From Massilia varians (lineage in GTDB: Bacteria > Pseudomonadota > Gammaproteobacteria > Burkholderiales > Burkholderiaceae_D), in contig NZ_AP026966.1 of the NCBI RefSeq assembly GCF_027923905.1, forward strand, positions 2,667,001 through 2,731,000: a DNA stretch of 64,000 nt, read 5' to 3'. Of the stretch, positions 25,499 through 33,991 are shown in pieces. Numbering within the stretch: position 1 is the first letter of the stretch; the number at the start of each line of letters is the position of its first letter. The notes below the pieces were generated by a model. It was not told where the DNA came from. It made no database searches and saw only the letters and a list, made by a program, of their open reading frames with translations. The translations under genes were made by a program, and so were the position numbers.

Positions 25499-26743
25499 AT
25501 GACTGTCCATACCGTTCCCGATCCCCACTGGTGGAGCCACCGGCCGACCCTGCTGCGGGTCCTGTCCGACCTGCTGGCCGGGGAGCTGGCGCTGATGCGT
25601 CCCGGCATTGCACGGCGCCCGCCGCCCTGGCCGCCCGAGCTCGACCTGGTGGCCGACCTCGGGGCCGATTCGCTCGAATTGCTGGGCCTGGCCACCGCCA
25701 TGGAGCAGGTGCTGGGGATCGGCTGCATCGGCGAAGAGCGGGTGCTGGCCAATCCGCGGCTCGGCGCCTGGCTCGAGGCGGCGGCTTCCGGGCTGGAGCA
25801 GGGCGGCGGAACGATCCGTTTCCGCACGTCGGGCAGCTCGGGCGCCCCCAAGGACTGCTCCCATCTGCTCGCCGACCTGTGGCAGGAGACCGGCGCGCTG
25901 GCCGCCCTGTTTGCGGACACGCGCCGCATCGTCAGCCTGGTTCCCTCGCACCATATCTACGGCTTCCTGTTCACGGTCCTGCTGCCGCGCGCACGCGGCC
26001 TCGATCCGGCCGCGCTGCTCGACTTGCGCGGCGCCTCGCCCGGCGCGGTGGCGCGGCAGTTGGCGCCCGGCGACCTGGTGGTCGGCTTTCCCGATTTCTG
26101 GCGCGCGTTCGCGCCGGTGGCCGGAACCCTGCCGCCGCGGGTGTTTGGCGTGAGCTCGAGCGCCCCCTGCCCGGACGAGGTGGCGCGCGTGGTCACGGAC
26201 GCGGGCCTTGCCAGGCTGGTGCAGGTCTACGGCAGTTCGGAGACGGCCGGCGTCGGCTGGCGCGACAGCCCGGACGAGGATTACCGCCTGTTCCCCTACT
26301 GGAAGGCGGGCAGCGATGCGGGGCTGATCGCGCGGCGCTGCGCGGACGGGGGCGTGCGCAACTTCGCCTTGCAGGACCGGCTGGCCTGGAGCGCGCCGGG
26401 ACGCTTTCGCCCGCTGGGGCGGATCGACCATGCGGTGCAGGTCGGCGGCGTCAACGTCTTTCCCGGCTACGTGGCCGAGGTGCTGCGCATGCACCCGCTT
26501 GTCGAAGACGCGGTGGTGCGCGCCATGCGCCCGGATGAGGGGCAGCGCCTGAAGGCTTACGTGGTGCCGCGCGCGGGCGTGCCGCCGGAGGGCAACCCGG
26601 AAGCGGCGGCGCTGCGCGCCGAACTGGTCGCATGGATGGCCGAGCGCCTGTCGACGCCGGAGCGGCCCGCCGCCTACTCGTTCGGCGCCGCGCTGCCGCG
26701 CCAGGCCAGCGGCAAGCTGTCGGACTGGATTATCGACGCCTGA
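25499..26743 (+). CDS. pcl: 4-coumarate-CoA ligase, PYP chromophore-activation type
   Basis: A 414-residue AMP-forming ligase, clearly shorter than ordinary acyl-CoA synthetases and close to the PYP-associated 4-coumarate ligase family (TIGR02372). ATP-binding motif TSGSSGAPK is at ~110-118, the adenylate motif VYGSSET in the middle, GRIDHAVQVGGVNVFPGY next, and the catalytic Lys of the last motif in RQASGKLSDWI. Residues ~48-98 look like an acyl-carrier domain with a DSL motif (Ser58). Its expected role is to make p-coumaroyl-CoA, which then loads onto the Cys of PYP. It is divergent from pyp. The specific substrate is inferred from family and neighbourhood. Confidence 0.85.
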   Translation: MTVHTVPDPHWWSHRPTLLRVLSDLLAGELALMRPGIARRPPPWPPELDLVADLGADSLELLGLATAMEQVLGIGCIGEERVLANPRLGAWLEAAASGLEQGGGTIRFRTSGSSGAPKDCSHLLADLWQETGALAALFADTRRIVSLVPSHHIYGFLFTVLLPRARGLDPAALLDLRGASPGAVARQLAPGDLVVGFPDFWRAFAPVAGTLPPRVFGVSSSAPCPDEVARVVTDAGLARLVQVYGSSETAGVGWRDSPDEDYRLFPYWKAGSDAGLIARRCADGGVRNFALQDRLAWSAPGRFRPLGRIDHAVQVGGVNVFPGYVAEVLRMHPLVEDAVVRAMRPDEGQRLKAYVVPRAGVPPEGNPEAAALRAELVAWMAERLSTPERPAAYSFGAALPRQASGKLSDWIIDA

Positions 26744-26752
26744 GGCAAGGCC

Positions 26753-29158
26753 TCAGAACAGCGGGGATGGCGCGGGCGGCGGCGCTGGGGGCGTCGCCGG
26801 CGCCGGGGGAGCGGGCGGCGGCGCGGGCGGCTCGCCCGTGAGCGGATCCACTTCCACTTCCACCGGCGGATTGTCGAGCCCCGGATCGATGTCGATCGCG
26901 CGCAGGTCGGGGCGCTCGACGAATTCCTCGAACACCCAGTCGTCGTTCTCGCGCACCAGGCCGTCCGGCTCCAGCTGTTCTTCCTGCGGCGCTACCTTGG
27001 CCAGGGCCACCCGCATGTAGTCGATCCAGATCGGCAGCGCCAGGGTGGCGCCGAATTCGCGCCCGCCCAGCGAGCGCGGTTCGTCGTAGCCCATCCAGGC
27101 CACCGCCACCACCTTGCCGCCGTAGCCGGCGAACCAGCCGTCGATGGCGTCGTTGGTGGTGCCGGTCTTGCCGGCGATATCGAGGCGTCCCAACTGCTTC
27201 ACCGAGGCCGCACCGGTGCCGTAGCGGGCCACGTCGCGCAGCATGGAATTCAGTACGAAGGCACTGCGCGGGTCGATGACGCGCTCGCCCTCCTGGCGCG
27301 CGGCCGGCTTGTTCTCCAGCAGGATGTTGCCGTTGCCGTCGCGGATCTGGGCGATCAGGTAAGGCTTGACCCGGTAGCCGCCGTTGGCGAACACCGCATA
27401 GGCGCCCGCCATCTGCAGCGGCGTCACCGCGCCGGTGCCCAGCGCCAGCGTCAGGTTCTTCGGGTGCCTGGGCAGGTCGAAGCCGAAGCGGCCCAGGTAG
27501 TCATGGGTGTAGTCGGTGCCGAGCGCGCGCTGCAGGCGCACGGTGGGCACGTTCTTCGAATGCGCGAGCGAGTAGCGCATCGTGATCGGGCCGTCGAACA
27601 CGCCGTCGTCGTTTTGCGGCGACCAGGTCTGGCCGGCGTTCTCGCCCGGCATGTCGAGCGGCTCGTCGAGGATGCGGGTGCCCGGCGAATAACCTTTGTC
27701 CAGCGCCGCTGCGTACACGAAGGGCTTGATCGCCGAACCCGGCTGGCGCCAGGCCTGGGTCACGTGATTGAACTTCTGCAGGTTGTAGTCGAAGCCGCCC
27801 ACCAGCGCGTGGTAGGCGCCGGTGTCGGCGTCGATGGCGACAAAGGCGGCCGCCACCTGCGGCACCTGGGTGATGGCCCAGCCATCCTTGCCTTTTTCCT
27901 TGCGCTCGCTGATGCGCACCACGGCGCCCGGGGCGATGCGCAGCGCCTCTTTCGCGTTCGCCGCCAGGCCGCGCGCCGCGAACTTCAGGCCCGCGCCCTC
28001 TATCGTCACTTCCTCGCCGCTGAGCAGCTCGACCCGCACTGCCTGGGGCGAGGCCGCCAGCACCACCGCCGGCAGCAGGCCGTCGCTGGGGGTGCGCTTC
28101 TGCAGGGCCTCGATGACCGCTTCCTCACGCTCGAGCGGGTCCTGCGGCAGGACGATGCGCGCCTCCGGGCCGCGGTAGCCGTGGCGCTGGTCGTAGTCGA
28201 GCACGTTGCGCCGCACCGACTCGTAGGCCGCGTCCTGCTCGGCCTTCAGGATGGTGGTGGTCACGACGATGCCGCGCTCGTAGGCTTGTTCCCCGAGCTG
28301 GGCGAACACGGCCTGGCGCGCCAGCTCGGCGACATAGTCGGCCTTGGTATCGAAGACCTGGCCGCCGCGGCGGATGCGCAGCGGTTCGGCCAGGGCTTGC
28401 CGGTACTCCGCTTCCGTTATCTGGCCGAGCTTGAGCAGGCGCTCGAGCACCGCGTGCTGGCGCTGCTGCGCGCGCTTCGGGTTGGCGATCGGGTTGTGGC
28501 GTGAGGGGTTCTGCGGCAGGCCGGCCAGCATCGCGGTTTCGGCCAGGGTCAGCTCGTCGAGCGTCTTGCCGAAGTAGCTGCGCGCCGCGCTGGAAAAACC
28601 ATAGGAACGGTTGCCCAGGAAGATCTGGTTCATGTACAGCTCGAGGATCTGGTCCTTGGTGAGCGCGTCCTCGATGCGGTAGGCCAGCGCGACCTCGGTG
28701 ATCTTGCGCGACAAGACCTTCTCCTTGGAGAGGAAGAAGTTGCGCGCCACCTGCATCGTGATGGTCGAGGCGCCGCCGGAGCCGAAGCCGCCGCGCAGGT
28801 TGGTGTACACGGCGCGCATGGCGCCGCGCCAGTCGATGCCCTGGTGCTGGTAGAAGTGCGCGTCCTCGATGGCGAGCAGCGCCTGCTTCATGCGCGTCGG
28901 GATCTTGTCGATGGTAACGAAGTCGCGCCGCTCGACGCCGAATTCGCCGATCAGGTGATTGTCGAGCGTGTAGACGCGCAGCGGGATCTTGGGCTGGTAA
29001 TCGAGGACCGCATCGATCTTCGGCACGTTCGGCAGGACCACCGTCATGGCATAGATGGCAATGCCCGCCGCCAGCGCGAGCAGCGCGGCCAGCGAGAAGA
29101 ACAGGAACATCCGGAGACGGCGGGGGCGTTTGGCGGTCGGCTGGGAAGGCTGGGTCAC
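26753..29158 (-). CDS. mrcA: Penicillin-binding protein 1A
   Basis: A bifunctional peptidoglycan synthase: transglycosylase plus transpeptidase. It has a short cytoplasmic N-terminus, one membrane anchor (MFLFFSLAALLALAAGIAIY), the GT51 domain with catalytic Glu in AIEDAHFYQHQGID, then the transpeptidase domain with SxxK (PGSAIKPF), SKN (AHSKNVP) and KTGTT. The C-terminal ~35 residues are Pro/Ala-rich. I start at GTG 29158 because the 21 codons between it and ATG 29221 use codons rare here (ATA, TTA, CCA, AGT) and contain a promoter-like TTGGAG-17-TACAAT. ATG 29221 has a good GGAGGT site and is the alternative. Confidence 0.94.
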   Translation of the reverse strand: MTQPSQPTAKRPRRLRMFLFFSLAALLALAAGIAIYAMTVVLPNVPKIDAVLDYQPKIPLRVYTLDNHLIGEFGVERRDFVTIDKIPTRMKQALLAIEDAHFYQHQGIDWRGAMRAVYTNLRGGFGSGGASTITMQVARNFFLSKEKVLSRKITEVALAYRIEDALTKDQILELYMNQIFLGNRSYGFSSAARSYFGKTLDELTLAETAMLAGLPQNPSRHNPIANPKRAQQRQHAVLERLLKLGQITEAEYRQALAEPLRIRRGGQVFDTKADYVAELARQAVFAQLGEQAYERGIVVTTTILKAEQDAAYESVRRNVLDYDQRHGYRGPEARIVLPQDPLEREEAVIEALQKRTPSDGLLPAVVLAASPQAVRVELLSGEEVTIEGAGLKFAARGLAANAKEALRIAPGAVVRISERKEKGKDGWAITQVPQVAAAFVAIDADTGAYHALVGGFDYNLQKFNHVTQAWRQPGSAIKPFVYAAALDKGYSPGTRILDEPLDMPGENAGQTWSPQNDDGVFDGPITMRYSLAHSKNVPTVRLQRALGTDYTHDYLGRFGFDLPRHPKNLTLALGTGAVTPLQMAGAYAVFANGGYRVKPYLIAQIRDGNGNILLENKPAARQEGERVIDPRSAFVLNSMLRDVARYGTGAASVKQLGRLDIAGKTGTTNDAIDGWFAGYGGKVVAVAWMGYDEPRSLGGREFGATLALPIWIDYMRVALAKVAPQEEQLEPDGLVRENDDWVFEEFVERPDLRAIDIDPGLDNPPVEVEVDPLTGEPPAPPPAPPAPATPPAPPPAPSPLF

Positions 29159-29312
29159 TACGAAACTCTCGAGGGATGGCCGTAAGTACGAAAAGGGTAC
29201 GGCGCATTGTATCCGCCGCATTGCAAACCTCCAAACTGCTTTCATTCCATTTCGGCATATGAGATAGTCACGCCTTCTGTTTTACCCAAGCGTGCATACC
29301 CGAGGAACACCC

Positions 29313-31592
29313 ATGCCCTACGATTCACCCTCCAATACCAGCGCGGCCGGCTTCAAGCCCTATATTCCGGCCAGCGCGAACCTGCCCGAGTTCACACTGC
29401 GCGCCCTGATCATGGGCACGGTGCTGGGCATGATCTTCGGCGCCTCCTCCCTGTACCTGGTGCTCAAGGTCGGCCTGACCGTGAGCGCCTCGATTCCGGT
29501 GGCGGTCATCGCCATCACCCTGTTCCACACGGCGAAGAAGTTCGGCGCCCGCGAATCGACCATCCTCGAGAACAGCATCACGCAGACCGCCGGTTCGGCG
29601 GGCGAGTCGCTGGCCTTCGGCCTGGGCGTGACCATGCCGGCGATCATGATCCTCGGTTTCGACCTCGAGATCTCGCGCGTGATGCTGGTCGGCGTGCTGG
29701 GCGGCCTGCTGGGCATCCTGATGATGATCCCGATGCGCCGCACCATGATCGTCGACGCCCACCGCGAGCTGAAGTACCCCGAAGGCACGGCCTGCGCCGA
29801 GGTGCTCAAGGCCGCGGCCACCGAGACCTCGCGCGCGGCTGCGGGCGAGGCGCGCGAGGACGGGTCGGACGCCGCCGTTGAGGCCAAGCGCCGCGCCATG
29901 CTGATCTTCGGCGGCTTCGGCATCGGCCTGGCCTACAAGACCCTGAGCGTGTCCTTCAAGGGCTGGCGCGACTACGTCAACTTCGAATTCGGCAATCCGC
30001 TCAAGGGCGGCTCGGCCGGCGCCGAAGTCTCCCCTGAGCTGCTCGGCGTGGGCTACATCATCGGCCCGCGCATCGCCCTGACCATGGCGGCCGGCGGCGT
30101 GCTCTCCTACCTGCTCCTGATCCCGATGATCAAGTTCTTCGGCGAGCTCTTGACCGTGCCGCTGGCGCCTGCCACCACCCTGATCCGCGACATGGGCCCG
30201 GACGACATCCGCAACGCCTACGTGCTGTACATCGGCGCGGGCGCGGTGGCGGCCGGCGGCCTGATCGCCCTGGCGCGCTCGATGCCGGCCATCTGGAACG
30301 GCTTGAAGAGCGGCCTGTCGAGCATGAACAAGAGCCGGGCGGCGGGTGCGGCGGCCGACAAGACGCTGCGCACCGAACAGGACATCCCGCTGAAATGGGT
30401 CCTGATCGGCTGCCTGGCCATCATCGCCATCATTACCGTGGCCACGCCGCTGCACATGAACCTGCTGGGCGCGCTGCTGATCCTGGTGTTCGGCTTCCTG
30501 TTCGCCACCGTGTCCTCGCGCCTGACCGGCGAAGTCGGCTCGTCCTCGAACCCGATCTCGGGCATGGCGGTGGCTACCTTGCTGTTTACCTGCCTGATCT
30601 TCCTGGTGATGGGCTGGACCGGCGGCCAGTACTACGTCACCGCGCTGTCGGTCGGCGCCATCGTCTGCATCGCGGCGAGCAATGCCGGCACCACCTCGCA
30701 AGACCTGAAGACCGGCTTCCTGGTCGGCTCCACGCCGCGCCTGCAGCAGTACGCGATCCTGTGCGGGGCCCTGGCCTCGGCGCTGATCCTGGGGCCGATC
30801 CTGCTCAAGCTGAACGAAGCGGGCACCGTGTACGTGCCGGCGGCGCAGGTGGCGCCGGGCCTGAAGGTGGACGCGTCGAAGCTGACCGAAACGGCGCAAC
30901 TGCACGGCCCGCAGGCCGCGGGCGACGCCAACACCTACAAGGTCTGGCAGAAGACCGACACCGCGGGCGGCCCGGCCGGCAAGTACCTGGTGGCTGCCGA
31001 CGGCAGCCTGGCCTACCTGGTCGACCCGGGCATCAACGGCACCCACAAGGTCCGCCCCGACGGGACCGAAGTCAAGAAGTACGATGCGCCCAAGGCGGTG
31101 CTGATGTCCTACATCATCAAGGGCATCCTCGACCAGGAACTGCCGTGGACGCTAGTGCTGTTCGGCGTGATGATCTCGGTGGTGCTCGAGATGGCGGGCG
31201 TGCACGCGCTGGCCTTCTCGGTGGGCGTCTACCTGCCGCTGATCTCGACGCTGCCGATCGCGGTGGGCGGCATCGTGCGCTGGCTGACCGACCGCCGCAA
31301 CAGCAAACTGCCGCAGTACGAGAAGCTCAATGCGGAAGAGCGCCAGGCCGCGGGCGACCGCAGCTCGGGCACCCTGCTGGCGTCGGGCTATATCGCGGGC
31401 GGTGCGCTGGCCGGCATCATCATCGCCATCACGGCCGGCGTGCTGACCGACTTCGACAGCACCATGGCCAAGTGGGCGGAAGCCTCCAACCCCTTCTTCG
31501 CCGGGCCGAACGCCAATCTGCTGACCCTGATCCCGTATGGCCTGATCATCGCGCTGCTGTACTGGGTGGCGCGGGAGAAGGCGAAGAAGTAA
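29313..31592 (+). CDS. OPT family oligopeptide transporter
   Basis: A 759-residue integral membrane protein of the oligopeptide transporter (OPT) superfamily, with about 14-16 hydrophobic segments. Family blocks are FTLRALIMGTVLGMIFGASSLYL near the N-terminus, SITQTAGSAGESLAFG, a KYPEGTACAEVL block, and NAGTTSQDLKTGFLVG in the second half. Members move peptides or metal chelates with protons; the substrate here is unknown. The ATG at 29313 has a GAGGA site. A strong terminator follows, now split from its downstream context by an IS. Confidence 0.92.
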   Translation: MPYDSPSNTSAAGFKPYIPASANLPEFTLRALIMGTVLGMIFGASSLYLVLKVGLTVSASIPVAVIAITLFHTAKKFGARESTILENSITQTAGSAGESLAFGLGVTMPAIMILGFDLEISRVMLVGVLGGLLGILMMIPMRRTMIVDAHRELKYPEGTACAEVLKAAATETSRAAAGEAREDGSDAAVEAKRRAMLIFGGFGIGLAYKTLSVSFKGWRDYVNFEFGNPLKGGSAGAEVSPELLGVGYIIGPRIALTMAAGGVLSYLLLIPMIKFFGELLTVPLAPATTLIRDMGPDDIRNAYVLYIGAGAVAAGGLIALARSMPAIWNGLKSGLSSMNKSRAAGAAADKTLRTEQDIPLKWVLIGCLAIIAIITVATPLHMNLLGALLILVFGFLFATVSSRLTGEVGSSSNPISGMAVATLLFTCLIFLVMGWTGGQYYVTALSVGAIVCIAASNAGTTSQDLKTGFLVGSTPRLQQYAILCGALASALILGPILLKLNEAGTVYVPAAQVAPGLKVDASKLTETAQLHGPQAAGDANTYKVWQKTDTAGGPAGKYLVAADGSLAYLVDPGINGTHKVRPDGTEVKKYDAPKAVLMSYIIKGILDQELPWTLVLFGVMISVVLEMAGVHALAFSVGVYLPLISTLPIAVGGIVRWLTDRRNSKLPQYEKLNAEERQAAGDRSSGTLLASGYIAGGALAGIIIAITAGVLTDFDSTMAKWAEASNPFFAGPNANLLTLIPYGLIIALLYWVAREKAKK

Positions 31593-31611
31593 AGGTAAGG
31601 ACGTAAACGAC

Positions 31612-31642
31612 AATGGCCCGGATCGCTCCGGGCCATTTTTTT
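31612..31642 (+). terminator. Intrinsic terminator of OPT gene (IS target)
   Basis: An 11-bp perfect stem (AATGGCCCGGA / TCCGGGCCATT) with a TCGC loop and a run of seven T. The last 8 nt (ATTTTTTT) are the target-site duplication of the adjacent insertion sequence, so the IS entered the T-tract. Confidence 0.9.
31635..31642. repeat. Target-site duplication, left copy
   Basis: ATTTTTTT, matching the copy at 32956-32963 on the far side of the IS. Eight base pairs is the usual duplication length for ISL3 elements. Confidence 0.85.
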
Positions 31643-31667
31643 GGTTCTTCACGGATTTCCGGGAAAC
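31643..31667. repeat. IS left terminal inverted repeat
   Basis: A 25-bp terminal repeat beginning GGTTCTTCACGGAT; it pairs with 32931-32955. Confidence 0.88.
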
Positions 31668-32851
31668 GCGGCTTTGATCTTCAGAAAGAAGAAGTCGCTG
31701 TCCCGGTAGCCGTAAGCCATTCGCTTCATCACTTTGATACGGTTGTTGATGCCTTCGAGCTGGCCGGTATGCATCGGCCAGCGCAGCCGTGCTGCGATGC
31801 CTCGCCAGTAAGGCTTGAGTTTCGCAGCGAACTTTCTTAACGGCTCGATGCCGCTATCGCGCGCCATCTTGAGCCAGCTGCGCCAGGCGAGGAGCCACTG
31901 CCACCCACCAGATGTCTGCCATAGTTCCTTGAGTGCCGTCTTCATCACGTACACCGTCATCAAGGCCTGGTTGGCAGCGAGCAGCTCGTCCAGATTGGCC
32001 TGCTGGGCCGGCGGGACGTTTTCCCGGTTGCGCAGCAACAGCCAACGAGAACGCTTGACGACTTTGCGCTGGGGCCGGTCGTCTCGCAAGCGGTTCGCCT
32101 CGTCGACGCGTACCCGGTCGATCACCTCTCGGCCGTACTTGGCGATAACGTGGAACAGGTCGTAGACCACACGCGCCTTCGGACATTGCTGACGAACTTC
32201 CAGGTCGAACGCAGTGTTCATGTCCATCGCGACGGCCTCGATGTTGGCGCAGCGTTCAGGGCCGAGCCATTCAAAGAATGGGCGGATGGCTTCGCGGCTG
32301 CGGCCTTCGCCAACCCACAAGACCTGCCTGCTGTCTGCATCGAGCACGACAGTGGCGTAACGATGCCCCTTGAACAGTGCAAACTCGTCCATGACGAGCC
32401 GAGTTGGTTGTGCTGCAGGCAAAGCGGCCAGTTCACGTTCCAGCTTGGCACGCTCGATATTGCGCACCGTTTCCCAGTGCAGCTGCACCAGTTTGCATAC
32501 GTGGGCAACGGGCAGCTTCTCGCACCACAAGCCTACAAACTCGGCCAGGGAACGAGTCACCCGGGCATGGCGATCCAACCAGGCCACGCGCTCCGTACGA
32601 GTACCGCATTGACCGCAGCGCAGGCGCCTCAAAGGTACACGCAGCCACACAGGTAAGCCGAACATCGGCATGTCGCGGACGATGCGCACGCCTGCTTCAT
32701 GTACCTGATGGCAGTGATGGTGACAGCCGCCACATACCATCGGCGCTGCCGGGTCCCGGCGTAGATCGATCCATACCGCGCCAGCCCGGCGCTCCAGTTT
32801 CGATGCAATGAACCCTTCCCAGAACGGGAGGGCGAGATTATGATTCGTCAT
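31649..32851 (-). CDS. ISL3 family transposase
   Basis: A 400-residue DDE transposase. The N-terminal zinc-binding region has CGGCHHHCH and a second pair CGQCGT. A helix-turn-helix-like segment follows (HVCKLVQLHWETVRNIE), and the catalytic core has VMDEFALFKGH, MDMNTAF, and YDLFHVIAKY as in ISL3 members. The C-terminus has LEGINNRIKVMKRMAYGYRD with the catalytic Glu. I start at ATG 32851; a GTG at 32887 is possible. The frame is intact, so the enzyme is probably functional. Confidence 0.92.
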   Translation of the reverse strand: MTNHNLALPFWEGFIASKLERRAGAVWIDLRRDPAAPMVCGGCHHHCHQVHEAGVRIVRDMPMFGLPVWLRVPLRRLRCGQCGTRTERVAWLDRHARVTRSLAEFVGLWCEKLPVAHVCKLVQLHWETVRNIERAKLERELAALPAAQPTRLVMDEFALFKGHRYATVVLDADSRQVLWVGEGRSREAIRPFFEWLGPERCANIEAVAMDMNTAFDLEVRQQCPKARVVYDLFHVIAKYGREVIDRVRVDEANRLRDDRPQRKVVKRSRWLLLRNRENVPPAQQANLDELLAANQALMTVYVMKTALKELWQTSGGWQWLLAWRSWLKMARDSGIEPLRKFAAKLKPYWRGIAARLRWPMHTGQLEGINNRIKVMKRMAYGYRDSDFFFLKIKAAFPGNP

Positions 32852-32930
32852 GAAAGCGGTGGGAAAAGCAGGTTTTGTTGATCGCACAACAAGTCTAGCT
32901 CTTCTTCACCGCTTTCTTGTTTTTAGGATT

Positions 32931-32955
32931 GCTTCCCGCTAATCCGTGATGAACC
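32931..32955. repeat. IS right terminal inverted repeat
   Basis: Its reverse complement begins GGTTCATCACGGAT, differing from the left end at 4 of 25 positions. Confidence 0.88.
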
Positions 32956-32963
32956 ATTTTTTT
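32956..32963. repeat. Target-site duplication, right copy
   Basis: ATTTTTTT, identical to 31635-31642. Confidence 0.85.
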
Positions 32964-32980
32964 TGGGGGGCTGGCTGAGC

Positions 32981-33901
32981 TTACACGAAGGCCAGGTCGT
33001 GATGGCGGATCGCGTCGTCCAGCCAGTCCCGGGTATGGCCGAAACGGTAGCCAAGCGCCCTGGCGCGCGAGGTGTCGAGCGCCAAAGGCGTGGCGAAATC
33101 GAAGGGCGACAGCACGCCCGGCTGGGCCGGCGCCACCTTCACGGTGCGCGGGGTCTCGTCGAGCACCGCGGCCACGCGCGCGTGCAGGTCGAAGCTCGAG
33201 AGCGCGCCGTCGCAGGCGGCGTTGACCGCGCCGCGGAAGTCCTGCATGCCGGTCCACAGCAGGAAGTCAGCCGCTTCCTGGGCTTCCATGAACGAGACCT
33301 TGGCCGCCGCGTTGGCGTACGGCAGGGTGGCGCGCATCCGTACCAGGTCGACATAGTGGGCCAGCCTGCCGGTGAAGTCTTCGGGGCCGCCCAGCACGTG
33401 GGCCAGGCGCACGGTGGCGAGCGGCAGGCTGCCGTCGCGTTCCAGGTAGGCTTCGGCCTGGATCTTGCCCGAGACGTAGCATTCGATGGCGCGCGCCGGG
33501 TCGTGCCAGGGATAGGCGGTATCGATGCGCTGCGCCAGCACCGGCAGGTCGCTTTCCAGGAAGGCCGATTCGCGCGGCGCCAGTTCGCGGTAGGCGTCGA
33601 TGGTGGAAGTCATGACGTAGCGTCCCACCTTGCCGGCGAACACCCGCACCGAGATGGCAGCGTCCAGCGGCGAATAGCACATCTGGTCGAACACGACGTC
33701 GAAGGCCGCGTCGCGGAAGGCGTTGCGCATCGCCGCTTCGCTGCGCCGGTCGACCCGGATGCGCGTGATCCGTTCGCCGAAGGGGTCCGGCGCATAGCCA
33801 CGGGTGGCAATGCTGACACGATGCCCTGCACGCAGCAGGCGCTGCACCAGGAGTTTGCCGAAATAACGGGTACCGCCGATCACCAATACATTCTTTGGCA
33901 T
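32981..33901 (-). CDS. NAD(P)-dependent epimerase/reductase-like protein
   Basis: A 306-residue Rossmann-fold protein of the extended short-chain dehydrogenase type. The nucleotide-binding loop VLVIGGTRYFGKLLVQ is at the N-terminus. Downstream blocks are VMTSTIDAY (active-site Ser/Thr region), PWHDPARAIECYVSGKIQAEAYL (Tyr and Lys of a YxxxK-like site) and ATVRLAHVLGGPEDF. It resembles the NAD-dependent epimerase family that includes mRNA-binding CSP41-like members. The substrate is unknown. The ATG at 33901 has an AAGGAAAAG site; the longer open frame upstream is not coding-like. It is divergent from the LysR gene, which may control it. Confidence 0.82.
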   Translation of the reverse strand: MPKNVLVIGGTRYFGKLLVQRLLRAGHRVSIATRGYAPDPFGERITRIRVDRRSEAAMRNAFRDAAFDVVFDQMCYSPLDAAISVRVFAGKVGRYVMTSTIDAYRELAPRESAFLESDLPVLAQRIDTAYPWHDPARAIECYVSGKIQAEAYLERDGSLPLATVRLAHVLGGPEDFTGRLAHYVDLVRMRATLPYANAAAKVSFMEAQEAADFLLWTGMQDFRGAVNAACDGALSSFDLHARVAAVLDETPRTVKVAPAQPGVLSPFDFATPLALDTSRARALGYRFGHTRDWLDDAIRHHDLAFV

Positions 33902-33931
33902 GACTTTTCCTTGTAGGATCGCGTATATTTT

Positions 33932-33942
33932 CTGCAAAGCAG
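33932..33942. promoter_or_regulatory. Dyad in divergent epimerase/LysR region
   Basis: CTGC-AAA-GCAG, a short perfect dyad midway in the 90-bp gap between divergent genes, next to TATATT (33924-33929). The position fits a LysR-type operator, but the match is short. Confidence 0.3.
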
Positions 33943-33991
33943 CAAAAACCTTCAACCGAGAAAAAGTACAGACATTGAATAAGAAAAACTT

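Larger units (their letters stand above)
31643..32955 (-). mobile_element. ISL3-family insertion sequence
   Basis: A complete 1313-bp element. Its ends are 25-bp imperfect inverted repeats (31643-31667 and 32931-32955; 21 of 25 positions match), both starting GGTTC. It is flanked by an 8-bp direct repeat ATTTTTTT. It carries one transposase gene whose stop codon lies inside the left repeat. Intact ends, duplication and reading frame indicate recent insertion and probable mobility. Confidence 0.93.
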
